DNA of 64,000 nucleotides from Sandaracinobacteroides hominis (lineage in GTDB: Bacteria > Pseudomonadota > Alphaproteobacteria > Sphingomonadales > Sphingomonadaceae): the NCBI RefSeq assembly GCF_016464365.1, contig NZ_JADCUC010000002.1, forward strand, positions 240,001 to 304,000. Direction: 5' to 3'. The translations under genes were made by a program, and so were the position numbers. The notes below the pieces were generated by a model. That model did not search any database. It was not told where the DNA came from and saw nothing but the letters and a program-made list of their open reading frames with translations. Of the stretch, positions 55,281 through 64,000 are shown one piece after another; position 1 is the stretch's first letter, and every line of letters begins with the position of its first letter.

Positions 55281-57098
55281 CTATTCATCCCCCATCCTTA
55301 GCGCCGCAATGAAGGCCTCCTGCGGGATATCGACGCTTCCATACTGCCGCATCCGCTTCTTGCCCTCTTTCTGCTTCTCCAGCAGCTTCTTCTTGCGGCT
55401 GATGTCGCCGCCATAGCATTTGGCGGTCACATCCTTGCGCATGGCGGCGATGGTTTCGCGGGCCACCACCTTGCCGCCGATCGCCGCCTGGATCGGGATC
55501 TTGAACAGGTGCCTCGGGATCAGGTCCTTCAGCCGCTCGCACATGTGGCGGCCGCGGCCTTCGGCGGCGTCGCGGTGGACGATCATGCTCAGCGCATCGA
55601 CCTGCTCGCCGTTCACCAGGATGGTCATCTTCACCAGATCGCCCTCGCGGTGGCCGATCTGGTGATAGTCGAAGCTGGCGTATCCCCGGCTGATGCTCTT
55701 CAGCCGGTCGTAGAAGTCAAAGACGACTTCGTTCAGCGGCAGTTCGTAGGTCAGCTGGGCGCGTCCGCCGACATAGGTGAGGTTCTTCTGGATGCCGCGC
55801 CGATCCTGGCACAGCTTCAGGATTGCCCCCAGATGCTCGTCGGGCACATAGATCGTCGCTTCGATCCACGGCTCCTCGATATGATCGATCCGCACGGGAT
55901 CGGGCATGTCTGCCGGGTTGTGCAGTTCGATCACGTTTCCGTCGGTCAGGTGGATCTTGTAGACGACCGAGGGCGCGGTGGTGATAAGGTCCAGGTCATA
56001 TTCGCGGCTCAGCCGCTCCTGGATGATCTCCAGATGCAGCAGCCCCAGGAAGCCGCAGCGGAAGCCGAAGCCCAGCGCCGCGCTGGTTTCCATCTCGAAG
56101 CTGAAGCTCGCATCGTTCAGGCGCAGCTTGTAGATGCTCTCGCGCAGCTTCTCGAAATCGGCGGCGTCGGTCGGGAACAGCCCGCAGAACACCACCGGCT
56201 GCACTTCCTTGAAGCCTTCCAGCGCCTGTGCCGCCGGCCGCTTCGCGTCGGTGATGGTGTCGCCGACGCGGGCCTGGGCGATTTCCTTGATCTGCGCGGT
56301 GATGAAGCCGATCTCGCCCGGCCCCAGCTGCGGCAGCTGTTCGATCTTCGGCCGGAAGGCGCCGACACGATCGACGAGGTGCGTCGTGTCGCCGGCCATG
56401 AACTTGATCGTCTGGCCCTTGGTGATCACCCCGTCGATCACGCGGACCAGAATGACGACGCCCAGATAGGGGTCGTACCAGCTGTCCACCAGCATCGCCT
56501 TCAGCGGCGCGTTGATGTCGCCCTTGGGCGGCGGGATTCGTTCCACAATGGCTTCCAGCACATCGGCGATGCCCAGCCCGGTCTTGGCGCTGGTCATCAC
56601 CGCGTTGGAGGCGTCGAGGCCGATCACTTCCTCGATCTCGGCCTTCACCTTTTCCGGCTCGGCGCTGGGGAGATCGACCTTGTTGATGACGGGCACGATC
56701 TCATGGTCGTGCTCGATCGACTGATAGACGTTGGCGAGGGTCTGCGCCTCTACGCCCTGCGCTGCATCCACCACGAGCAGCGCGCCTTCGCAGGCGGCAA
56801 GGCTGCGCGAGACTTCATAGGCGAAGTCGACATGGCCCGGCGTGTCCATCAGGTTCAGGATATACGCCTTGCCGTCCTTGGCCCGGTAATCGAGGCGCAC
56901 GGTCTGCGCCTTGATGGTGATGCCGCGCTCCTTCTCGATGTCCATGTTGTCGAGCACCTGCTCGGACATTTCGCGCGCGGTCAGCCCGCCCGTCTGCTGG
57001 ATCAGCCGGTCGGCAAGGGTCGACTTCCCATGATCGATATGGGCGATGATGGAGAAATTGCGGATTCGCGACATGTCCGTCGCCGGAATTTTGGACAT
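55281..57098 (-). CDS. lepA: elongation factor 4 (LepA) GTPase
   Basis: A 605-residue translational GTPase that acts on the ribosome in initiation or back-translocation. Motifs: G1 [12 protein letters not shown]3 DTPGHVDF, G4 NKVD; also [13 protein letters not shown], and the C-terminal domain ending [20 protein letters not shown] and KRMRQYG. The start at 57098 (MSKIPATDM) gives the family length of about 600. Confidence 0.97.
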   Translation of the reverse strand: MSKIPATDMSRIRNFSIIAHIDHGKSTLADRLIQQTGGLTAREMSEQVLDNMDIEKERGITIKAQTVRLDYRAKDGKAYILNLMDTPGHVDFAYEVSRSLAACEGALLVVDAAQGVEAQTLANVYQSIEHDHEIVPVINKVDLPSAEPEKVKAEIEEVIGLDASNAVMTSAKTGLGIADVLEAIVERIPPPKGDINAPLKAMLVDSWYDPYLGVVILVRVIDGVITKGQTIKFMAGDTTHLVDRVGAFRPKIEQLPQLGPGEIGFITAQIKEIAQARVGDTITDAKRPAAQALEGFKEVQPVVFCGLFPTDAADFEKLRESIYKLRLNDASFSFEMETSAALGFGFRCGFLGLLHLEIIQERLSREYDLDLITTAPSVVYKIHLTDGNVIELHNPADMPDPVRIDHIEEPWIEATIYVPDEHLGAILKLCQDRRGIQKNLTYVGGRAQLTYELPLNEVVFDFYDRLKSISRGYASFDYHQIGHREGDLVKMTILVNGEQVDALSMIVHRDAAEGRGRHMCERLKDLIPRHLFKIPIQAAIGGKVVARETIAAMRKDVTAKCYGGDISRKKKLLEKQKEGKKRMRQYGSVDIPQEAFIAALRMGDE

Positions 57099-57144
57099 CA
57101 GCGCCCCTTGGCAGAGGGGCGCTGCGCTTTCAACTTCTACCGCG

Positions 57145-58317
57145 TCAGAACTCGCGGCACTGGGCAAGGCTGCCCTTGCGTGGCGTGCGCCCATCAAGGC
57201 TGACGCTGGCACTGTAAAAGCTGTTGGCGCTTGCGGTCGGGGCCTCGCGGCTGTCGACCGTCAGCGTGAAGGGCGCCCGGCCGGGGGCGCTGCCGGCCCA
57301 CAGCTTCTGCCCCTCGCCCACGCCCATCTTCTCGCAGCTCATCAGCGTCAGCTTCGCGCCGCGCGCCATCATCGCGCCGGGCACGTCGTATGGCGTGGGC
57401 TGGCCGACGGCCATCCAGCCGGCCGACGCCGATTGCGGCATGCCCTTGCCGTCGATGTTGACGTCCAGCTGGCCCAGCTTGCCGCTGGCGAGCGACGGCG
57501 GCTGGGTTCGGCCCCACCGCACGCCTGTCATCCGGGCCTTGGCCTCCGCCAGCGAAATCCCCGGCGAGGCGGGTATCGCGTTCAGCAGCGCATCGGCGGC
57601 CGGGCCGGCTGTGACAACCCGCGTCCACATCTCGGCGCAATGGCCATCAACCCATTTGGCGTTGCGCGGATCGTCGGCGAGGATTTCCTTGCGACACTGG
57701 GCGGTGAAGCTCGCCTTCGCATTGGCTGCCATCGGTAGCGCCGCCGGGGCCGGCCCGGCATTGCCGGCGGCTACCGCGGCAAGCGGGGCCGCCGCCGCAA
57801 CCGGCGCCGCCGCACCGGCCGCCGCACGCGGAGCGATGTTGCGGCCATCGGTTGCGACTTCCTCGAAACGGCTGCCGCTCCAGCGCAACTCGTCGCCGCA
57901 CCTGACCGTGTCCTTTGCGCCCGGTCCGCAGCCGGTGCCGCGCCGTGCGATCTGCAGCTTTGCCGGCTTGCCGTCGAGCACGCGATAGGCGATCACCCGG
58001 TCCTGAAAGGCGAGGCTGGCGTTTCCGGGCGTGCCGACCCACAGTTCCAGCCGGGCGAGGCCGTTCGGCCGGAACAGCGTCGGCTTGCCGACACAGGGAA
58101 AATTACCCTCCGAGACAAGAAAATCGGTGCGGCCGTCGCCGGTGAAATCGCGCGGAATCACGAACTGGCCCTGCCCCGACATGTTTCCAAGCGTGCCGCC
58201 GGCGGCCGCGCATTGCGCCACCAGTTCGTTGACACGCGCCTTGATCGGCTCGGGCACGCCCTGTGCCTGCGCGGATGCGCCCGCCATCAGAAAACCCGCG
58301 AAAAGACCCCAACGCAT
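57145..58317 (-). CDS. secreted protein of unknown function with calcium-loop-like motif
   Basis: A 390-residue protein with a signal peptide ([19 protein letters not shown]). Near residue 58 is [10 protein letters not shown], which looks like an FG-GAP/EF-hand-like acidic calcium loop. An alanine-rich linker (about 170-200) splits two regions; the second has three cysteines (AQCRKE, GHCAEM, MSCEKM) plus a C-terminal AQCREF, so disulfides are likely. AAGGGGGAC upstream supports the ATG at 58317. No enzyme motif was found. It lies between purN and lepA, all on the minus strand. Confidence 0.65.
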   Translation of the reverse strand: MRWGLFAGFLMAGASAQAQGVPEPIKARVNELVAQCAAAGGTLGNMSGQGQFVIPRDFTGDGRTDFLVSEGNFPCVGKPTLFRPNGLARLELWVGTPGNASLAFQDRVIAYRVLDGKPAKLQIARRGTGCGPGAKDTVRCGDELRWSGSRFEEVATDGRNIAPRAAAGAAAPVAAAAPLAAVAAGNAGPAPAALPMAANAKASFTAQCRKEILADDPRNAKWVDGHCAEMWTRVVTAGPAADALLNAIPASPGISLAEAKARMTGVRWGRTQPPSLASGKLGQLDVNIDGKGMPQSASAGWMAVGQPTPYDVPGAMMARGAKLTLMSCEKMGVGEGQKLWAGSAPGRAPFTLTVDSREAPTASANSFYSASVSLDGRTPRKGSLAQCREF

Positions 58318-58345
58318 GCTGTCCCCCTTCATGCCGGCGTGCAGG

Positions 58346-58957
58346 CTAGCCCGCTTTGACCGCTCCGGCCAACCCCTTTGCGACCATGTTGCGCACATGC
58401 GCCGCCAAAGCCTCTGGGTAGATGCGGTGTTCCTGCGCCAGCACGCGGGCGGCCAGCGTATCGGGCGTGTCGCCCGGCAGCACCGGAACGCGGGCCTGCG
58501 CCAGCATCGGGCCGTCGTCGAGCAGCTCGGTCACCACATGCACGGTGCAGCCGGCCTCGGCGTCGCCCGCTTCGATGGCGCGCTCGTGGGTGTGCAGGCC
58601 GGGGTATTTCGGGAGCAGCGACGGGTGGATGTTGACGATCCTGCCTTCCCAGTCGCGCATGAAGCCCGGCGTGAGAATACGCATGAAGCCGGCAAGTGCG
58701 ACGACTTCGATCTGGCGCGCCTTCAGCTCGGCGGAAAGCGCCTCGTCGAAGGCCTCGCGGCTGGGGAAGGTGCGATGCGACAGCGCCAGCGTTTCGATGC
58801 CCATGCCGGCTGCTGTCTCCAGGCCGCCGGCGTCTGCCTTGTTGGAGGCGACCAGCATCAGCTCGGCGGGATAGTCCGGCTGCTGCGCGGCCTTTGCCAG
58901 CGAGAGCATGTTGGAGCCGCGCCCGGAGATCAGGACGGCTAGCCTGGCCTTACGCAT
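58346..58957 (-). CDS. purN: phosphoribosylglycinamide formyltransferase
   Basis: A 203-residue folate-dependent enzyme of purine synthesis. Signature: [46 protein letters not shown], and [19 protein letters not shown]. The active-site Asn-His-Asp are all present. It overlaps purM by 8 bases, so the two steps are co-expressed. Confidence 0.96.
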   Translation of the reverse strand: MRKARLAVLISGRGSNMLSLAKAAQQPDYPAELMLVASNKADAGGLETAAGMGIETLALSHRTFPSREAFDEALSAELKARQIEVVALAGFMRILTPGFMRDWEGRIVNIHPSLLPKYPGLHTHERAIEAGDAEAGCTVHVVTELLDDGPMLAQARVPVLPGDTPDTLAARVLAQEHRIYPEALAAHVRNMVAKGLAGAVKAG

Positions 58958-60044
58958 CGTGGGAGGCGACCCAATCTGCCGTCTGACCCCACAGCCCGGC
59001 GGTGCCGCGCACGTCGCAGCCCTTGGGCGCGGCCTCGATCTGGCCGATCGCGAAGACCTGCTCGCCCGCTGCAGTCAGCGCGATGGCGACCGCTTCGGCC
59101 TCCTCGGGGGCGACCGCCAGCACCATGCCGATACCGCAGTTGAAGGTGCGCGCCAGTTCGGCCGCTTCCATGCTGCCCTGCTGTTGCAGCCAGCCGAACA
59201 GCGGCGGCAGCGGCCAGCTTCCGGCGTCGATCCCGGCGCGGGCGCCGTCGGGCAGCACGCGGGGGACATTCTCCAGCAATCCGCCGCCGGTGATGTGGGC
59301 GAGCGCGTGGATCTGCCCGGCGCGCAGCAGCGGCAGCAGCGGCTTCACATAGAGGCGGGTCGGCGCCAGCAGCGCATCGATGAGGCTGGTCGAGGCGTCG
59401 AACGGAGCGGGCGCGTCCAGATCGGCGCCCTCCACCAGCCGCCGCAGCAGCGAATAGCCGTTGCTGTGCGCGCCCGACGACGCGATGCCGAGCAGCAGGT
59501 CGCCCACCGCCACCTTGTCGCCGGTCAGCAGCTGTTCGCGCTCGACGGCGCCAACCGAGAAGCCGCCGAGATCATAGTCGCCCGGGGCATACATGCCCGG
59601 CATTTCGGCGGTTTCGCCGCCGATCAGGGCGCAGCCGGCAGCGGTGCAGGCGCGGGCGATTCCGGCAACAACCGCTTCGGCAACCCCGGTCTCCAGCTTT
59701 CCGGTGGCGAAATAGTCGAGGAAGAACAAGGGCTCGGCACCCTGCACGATGAGGTCGTTGACGCACATGGCGACAAGGTCCTGGCCGATGGTTTCGTGCC
59801 GGCCGGTTTCGATCGCGAGCTTCAGCTTGGTGCCGACGCCGTCGGTTGCCGCCACCATCAGCGGATCCCGGAAGCCGGCCGCCTTCAGGTCGAAGATGCC
59901 GCCGAAACCGCCGATCTCGGCGTCGGCGCCGGGGCGGCGGGTGGCGCGCACCAGCGGCGCGATGCTCTTCACCAGCGCGTTTCCGGCCTCGATGGAGACT
60001 CCGGCGTCGGCATAGGTGGCGGGCTGTCGTGGAGTTGTGCTCAT
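58950..60044 (-). CDS. purM: phosphoribosylformylglycinamidine cyclo-ligase (AIR synthetase)
   Basis: A 364-residue purine-synthesis enzyme. Motifs: [74 protein letters not shown] and the closing [16 protein letters not shown]. The ATG at 60044 ([15 protein letters not shown]) fits the family length of about 350. A longer upstream reading frame on this strand is a shadow of the divergent gene. Confidence 0.96.
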   Translation of the reverse strand: MSTTPRQPATYADAGVSIEAGNALVKSIAPLVRATRRPGADAEIGGFGGIFDLKAAGFRDPLMVAATDGVGTKLKLAIETGRHETIGQDLVAMCVNDLIVQGAEPLFFLDYFATGKLETGVAEAVVAGIARACTAAGCALIGGETAEMPGMYAPGDYDLGGFSVGAVEREQLLTGDKVAVGDLLLGIASSGAHSNGYSLLRRLVEGADLDAPAPFDASTSLIDALLAPTRLYVKPLLPLLRAGQIHALAHITGGGLLENVPRVLPDGARAGIDAGSWPLPPLFGWLQQQGSMEAAELARTFNCGIGMVLAVAPEEAEAVAIALTAAGEQVFAIGQIEAAPKGCDVRGTAGLWGQTADWVASHDA

Positions 60045-60100
60045 GCGGCGCGCATTTAGCGGGTCACCACTTGGAATCCCACCCTTCATGCGCCAAAGGC

Positions 60101-61447
60101 ATGGCAATGATTTCGTTTGCACGGCTGGCCCTGATCTTTGCGACCCTTGCGCTGGCTGTTGCAGCCCCGGCGACAGCGCAGGGGGGGCTGCGCGCGGCGG
60201 ACGCCAAGCCGAAAGCGAAGCAGGCCGATCCGGATGTGCCGACGGCCATCGGCGGCAGTGGCGGGCTGGTGATCGGCGGCGTCGACGTCGATGTCGGCGG
60301 CAAGAATCCGATCGATGCCCGGATGAACGGCTGGCGCGAGGCGCAGCGCAAGGCCTGGCCGGCGCTGTGGGCGCGGATGTCCGGGCTGGCCGCCGGCACG
60401 GCCCCCAGGCTTGCTGACAGCGCCCTCGATTCGATGGTGTCCGCGATCGAGGTGGAGCGCGAGCAGGTGGGGCCGAACCGCTATGTGGCGCGCCTCGCGG
60501 TGGTGTTCGACCGGGTGCGCGCTTCCGCCTATCTGGGTCGATTCTCGAATCTGGTTTCCTCGCCGCCATTCCTGGTGCTGCCGGTGCTGCAGGATGCAGG
60601 TGTGCGGCAGGCGCATGAAGCCGCATCTCCCTGGCTGAAGGCGTGGGCGCGGCTGAGGGCCGGGGAAAGCCCGATCGACTATGTGCGGATCCAGCCGACG
60701 CCGGGCGATGTGATCCTGCTGAACGCCTGGCAGGCCGAGCGCCGACACCTGTTCCTGTGGCGGGCGCTGATCGACCGCTATCAGGTGGCCGACGTGCTGA
60801 TCCCCGAACTGATCCTGGACCGCAGCTATGTGGGCGGGCCGACGACGGCGCTGCTGATCGTGCGCTTCGGGCCTTCGGGCCGCGAGCTGGGCCGCGTGCG
60901 GCTGACCAACCGCGCCGGCGACATCGAGGGGCTGACCGACACCGCGGTGCGCGAGGCGGACAAGCTCTACATTGCCGCCCTGCGCGCCGGGAACCTGCTG
61001 CCCGATCCGAGCCTGATCGAGCCCGACGTGCCGACTGCCGCGCTGGAGGATACCGGGCCGGAAATCGGCGGCGGCTTTGGCGGCGCCGAAAGCGCCGGGC
61101 TGCAGGTGCGGGTGGCGACGCCGGACGATGCCGCGCTGCAGGCGATCCAGCGGACGATTGCCGCAACGCCCGGCGTGGAAGGCGTGCGCCTGCAAAGCCT
61201 GGTGCTGGGCGGCGAATCGGTGCTGGAGATCGTCTCTTCGGTGCCGCTGGCGGAGCTTCGCTATGCGCTGGATGTGCGCGGCCTGAGACTGGAGGGGAAT
61301 GTGATCCGCCGCCGGGCAGAGGGCGAGGCGGCGCTGCCGCCGCCGGAGCCGCAAGGTGAGGAATTGCAGCTGGAGGAAGGCCCCGCCGCGCCGGCCCCGC
61401 CGCCGGCCGCGGCGCCCAAGGCCCTGCTGCCGGGGGCGCCGAAATGA
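60101..61447 (+). CDS. exported DUF2066-like protein
   Basis: A 448-residue protein with a signal peptide ([20 protein letters not shown]). The first half has the look of DUF2066 proteins ([38 protein letters not shown]), and the gene position ahead of hdaA is where such genes often sit. The C-terminal 40 residues are proline, glutamate and alanine rich ([20 protein letters not shown]). Function is not established. AAAGG precedes the ATG; its end overlaps hdaA by 4 bases. Confidence 0.7.
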   Translation: MAMISFARLALIFATLALAVAAPATAQGGLRAADAKPKAKQADPDVPTAIGGSGGLVIGGVDVDVGGKNPIDARMNGWREAQRKAWPALWARMSGLAAGTAPRLADSALDSMVSAIEVEREQVGPNRYVARLAVVFDRVRASAYLGRFSNLVSSPPFLVLPVLQDAGVRQAHEAASPWLKAWARLRAGESPIDYVRIQPTPGDVILLNAWQAERRHLFLWRALIDRYQVADVLIPELILDRSYVGGPTTALLIVRFGPSGRELGRVRLTNRAGDIEGLTDTAVREADKLYIAALRAGNLLPDPSLIEPDVPTAALEDTGPEIGGGFGGAESAGLQVRVATPDDAALQAIQRTIAATPGVEGVRLQSLVLGGESVLEIVSSVPLAELRYALDVRGLRLEGNVIRRRAEGEAALPPPEPQGEELQLEEGPAAPAPPPAAAPKALLPGAPK

Positions 61448-62055
61448 GCGGTGGTCCGGTGCAGATGGTGTTGCCGCTGCGCTGGAAGGCGGCGCAGGGA
61501 CAGAAGGACTTCTTCGTCTCGGAGGCGAATCGCGACGCGGTGAATTTCCTGGACGGCTGGTCCACCTGGCCGCTGCCGGCGGCGCTGCTGATCGGGCCCA
61601 CGGGTTCCGGCAAGAGCCACCTTGCCGCCATCTTTGCCCGGCGCGCCAACGCCCGGCTGTGGGACGATGCCGACCGCACCCACAGCGAGGAAGCGCTGTT
61701 TCACGCCTGGAACGCGGCGATGGACGAGCGGCGGCCGCTGCTGATGACGGCGCGTTCCGCCCCTTCGGAGTGGAATCTGGCGTTGGCCGACCTGCGCAGC
61801 CGCTTGATGGCGACGCCGCGCGTGCAGATCCGATCCCCGGACGACGCGCTGCTGGAAGCGGTCTTCCTGAAGCAGTGGCGGGATCGCGGCATCGAGGCAC
61901 CGCCGGAAGTCACTTCTTATGTGCTGTCGCGCATCGAGCGCAGTTTCGAGGGGGTCGCGCGGATGGTCGACGCGATGGACCGCGCGGCGCTGGCGGCGCG
62001 GCGGGCGCTTTCCATTCCGCTGGCGCGGGAAGTATTCATCGACCTCGGCGGTTGA
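61444..62055 (+). CDS. hdaA: HdaA/Hda-type DnaA regulator
   Basis: A 203-residue AAA+ protein resembling DnaA domain III. The N-terminal QMVLPL is a beta-clamp-binding motif; the Walker A is [13 protein letters not shown]; the conserved [18 protein letters not shown] then ATP-fold segment follows. With the replication clamp it triggers ATP hydrolysis on DnaA after initiation (RIDA) and prevents over-initiation. The gene lies immediately upstream of ppk1, a common alphaproteobacterial order. Confidence 0.93.
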   Translation: MSGGPVQMVLPLRWKAAQGQKDFFVSEANRDAVNFLDGWSTWPLPAALLIGPTGSGKSHLAAIFARRANARLWDDADRTHSEEALFHAWNAAMDERRPLLMTARSAPSEWNLALADLRSRLMATPRVQIRSPDDALLEAVFLKQWRDRGIEAPPEVTSYVLSRIERSFEGVARMVDAMDRAALAARRALSIPLAREVFIDLGG

Positions 62056-62162
62056 ATGAGATTGCCGTTCACCCTTCCGCCGCAACCCGGCGCGGCGGGT
62101 TGTCGCAAACTGCCTGCGCGCGGCAGCTTCCAGCTGTAACAAGCGGCTGCTAGGCTGATGCG

Positions 62163-64000
62163 ATGGCAAGCGTAACACGTCCGATCCCAGTGCAGCCCGC
62201 CGAGAGCCTGATGGTGCTTGGCACCGGGCGCTATCTCAACCGCGAGCTGTCGTGGCTGGCTTTCAATTCCCGCGTGCTGGAGGAGGCGATGAACCCGGCG
62301 CACCCGCTGCTGGAGCGGCTGCGCTTCCTCTCCATTTCGGGCAATAATCTCGACGAGTTCATGATGGTGCGCGTTGCGGGCCTGCGCGGACAGGTGGACG
62401 AGGGCATCGAGACGCCATCGCCCGACGGGGCGACGCCGGCGCAGCAGCTGGCGGAAATCCGCGTCGCTACCGAAAAGCTGATGCACGAGCAGCAGGATGC
62501 CTTTGCCATTCTGCGCCGGGCGCTGCGCACCGCCGATTTCGCCGTGCTGGATCATGCCGAGCTGACAAAGCCCGAGGCCGAGTGGCTGGAAGCCCACTTC
62601 CTGGAGCAGATTTTCCCGGTGCTGACGCCGCAGGCGATCGATCCGGCGCACCCCTTCCCGTTCATCCCGAACAAGGGCTTCAGCCTGGTTTTCGAAATGC
62701 TGCGGCTGGCAGACCGGCAGCAGCTGATTGCGCTGCTGATGCTGCCGCCGATGTTGCCGCGCTTCGTTCGGCTGCCGGGGCGTTCGGCGCGCTATGTGGC
62801 GATGGAGCAGGTGCTCACCCGCTTCTTCCCGCTGATCTTCCCCGGCTTCGAGGAGCTGGGGCAGGGCGCGTTCCGAATCATCCGCGACAGCGACATCGAG
62901 ATCGAGGAAGAGGCGGAGGATCTCGTCCGCTTCTATCAGACGGCGATCAAGCGCCGCCGCCGGGGCCAAGTGATCCGGCTGAAGATCGAAAGCGCGACGC
63001 CGGCGCCGCTGCGCGCGCTGGTGAAGCAGGCGCTGCATGTCGACGAAAAGGACGTCACCGAGGTGGAGGGCATCCTGGGCATCGCCGACCTGTCGCAGCT
63101 GGTGGACGAGGATCGGCCCGACCTGAAGTTCGAGCCCTATGTGCCGCGCTTTCCCGAACGCATCCGCGAGCATGGCGGCGATTGCTTTGCCGCCATCCGC
63201 GCCAAGGACATCGTCGTCCATCACCCCTATGAGAGCTTCGACGTGGTGCTGGCCTTCCTGCGGCAGGCGGCGGCCGACCCGGATGTCGTCGCCATCAAGC
63301 AGACACTGTATCGGACCGGGAAGAACAGCCCCATCGTGCGGGCGCTGATCGATGCGGCGGAGGCCGGGAAATCGGTGACCGCGATCGTCGAGCTGAAGGC
63401 GCGCTTCGACGAGGAGCAGAACCTGACCTGGGCAGCGGCGCTGGAACGCGCCGGCGTGCAGGTGGTCTATGGGTTCATCGAGTGGAAGACCCATGCCAAG
63501 GTCTCGCTGGTGGTGCGCCGGGAAGGGGCGGAGCTGAAGACCTATCTGCACCTCGGCACCGGCAACTATCACCCGGTGACGGCCCGCATCTATACCGACC
63601 TCAGCTTCTTTACCGCCGATCCCGCGCTCGCCCGCGATGCCGCGCAGGTGTTCAACTATATCACCGGCTATGTGGAGCCGCAGGGGCTGAAGCATCTGGC
63701 GATGAGCCCGCTGAACCTGCGCTCGACTCTGATCGAAGGGATCGAGGCGGAGATCGAACATGCGCGCGCCGGCCGGCCGGCCTCGATCTGGGTGAAGATG
63801 AACAGCCTTGTAGACCCGATCATCATCGAGAAACTCTATGAGGCGAGCGAGGCCGGGGTGGAGATCGACATGGTGATCCGCGGCGTCTGCTGCCTGAGGC
63901 CGCAGGTGCCGGGCATGTCGTCCAACATCACCGTCCGCTCGGTGATCGGCCGCTTTCTGGAGCACAGCCGCATCGTGGTATTCGGCAATGGCCACGAGCT
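62163..64000 (+). CDS. ppk: polyphosphate kinase 1, cut by the window edge
   Basis: The first 612 residues of a protein that usually runs about 690-720, making polyphosphate from ATP at the membrane. It shows YLNRELSWLAFNSRVLEEA at the N-terminus, FLSISGNNLDEFMMVRVAGL, HPFPFIPNKGFSL, the segment YESFDVVLAFLRQAAADPDV then VAIKQTLYRTG, and the phosphorylated histidine His444 in EWKTHAKVSL with HLGTGNYHP after it. The reading frame is open to the last base. Confidence 0.96.
   Translation, partial: MASVTRPIPVQPAESLMVLGTGRYLNRELSWLAFNSRVLEEAMNPAHPLLERLRFLSISGNNLDEFMMVRVAGLRGQVDEGIETPSPDGATPAQQLAEIRVATEKLMHEQQDAFAILRRALRTADFAVLDHAELTKPEAEWLEAHFLEQIFPVLTPQAIDPAHPFPFIPNKGFSLVFEMLRLADRQQLIALLMLPPMLPRFVRLPGRSARYVAMEQVLTRFFPLIFPGFEELGQGAFRIIRDSDIEIEEEAEDLVRFYQTAIKRRRRGQVIRLKIESATPAPLRALVKQALHVDEKDVTEVEGILGIADLSQLVDEDRPDLKFEPYVPRFPERIREHGGDCFAAIRAKDIVVHHPYESFDVVLAFLRQAAADPDVVAIKQTLYRTGKNSPIVRALIDAAEAGKSVTAIVELKARFDEEQNLTWAAALERAGVQVVYGFIEWKTHAKVSLVVRREGAELKTYLHLGTGNYHPVTARIYTDLSFFTADPALARDAAQVFNYITGYVEPQGLKHLAMSPLNLRSTLIEGIEAEIEHARAGRPASIWVKMNSLVDPIIIEKLYEASEAGVEIDMVIRGVCCLRPQVPGMSSNITVRSVIGRFLEHSRIVVFGNGHE

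Noticed and set aside
60045-61679. Long N-terminal extension of PurM on the minus strand
   Set aside because: It is antisense to the DUF2066-like gene and rich in Arg/Pro/Ser; PurM begins normally at 60044.

Overview
The window looks like chromosome from a GC-rich alphaproteobacterium, most probably a sphingomonad (order Sphingomonadales). The evidence is the strong GC bias at third codon positions, a large TonB-dependent receptor beside three secreted S10 carboxypeptidases, LexA boxes of the alphaproteobacterial GAAC-N7-GAAC type, an HdaA homologue, a RegB/RegA redox pair, and the gene orders trpG-trpD-trpC-moaC-moeA-lexA and pyrE-pdxJ-acpS-lepB. Gene density is very high: many neighbours overlap by 1-11 bases and no stretch longer than about 300 bases lacks a gene. 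I saw no rRNA, tRNA, CRISPR array, insertion sequence or phage gene.

Left edge (1-3.4 kb): three damaged genes in a row on both strands. They are a flavin-dependent tryptophan halogenase with an out-of-frame internal deletion, a headless PIN-domain toxin remnant, and a CPA2 cation/proton antiporter with a one-base frameshift. A small tautomerase-SDR-TetR operon follows (3.5-5.3 kb).

5.3-22.0 kb: a large peptide and amino-acid scavenging island. It holds three periplasmic S10 carboxypeptidases, a Tat-exported fold-type-I PLP enzyme coupled to one of them, a 1002-residue TonB receptor, a cytosolic aminotransferase, an APC permease, a secreted amidohydrolase coupled to a mu-crystallin/ornithine cyclodeaminase homologue, an Lrp/AsnC regulator and an M61 aminopeptidase. 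The simplest reading is capture at the outer membrane, trimming in the periplasm, uptake by the permease, and transamination or reduction inside, under amino-acid control.

22-28 kb: a membrane protein, then a BlaI/BlaR1-type repressor-sensor pair with tandem operator boxes, then a catalase-peroxidase whose distal histidine reads as tyrosine. 28-34.8 kb: mostly housekeeping genes on the minus strand (mutT-like, M48 protease, accA, trmB, ycgN-like, sco), divergent from ankyrin-regB-regA. 34.8-42 kb: crotonase, tag, autoregulated lexA, moeA-moaC, trpCDG and tpiA. 42-57 kb: envelope proteases and DsbA-like protein, rpoZ, rpsD, two toxin-antitoxin modules with clear palindromic operators, the RelA/SpoT homologue, tandem DUF481 outer-membrane proteins, pyrE-pdxJ-acpS-lepB and lepA. 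57-64 kb: a secreted protein of unknown function, purN-purM, a DUF2066-like protein, hdaA and the start of ppk1, which is cut by the window edge.

The most notable items are: (1) the distal His-to-Tyr change in KatG; (2) a pair of about 175-base multi-hairpin intergenic elements that directly abut the stop codons of rpoZ and lepA; (3) the BlaR1-type sensor with an Ala/Pro-rich linker and a C-terminal array of about 29-residue repeats; (4) the Tat-exported PLP enzyme inside the peptidase island; (5) the cluster of decaying genes at the left edge.
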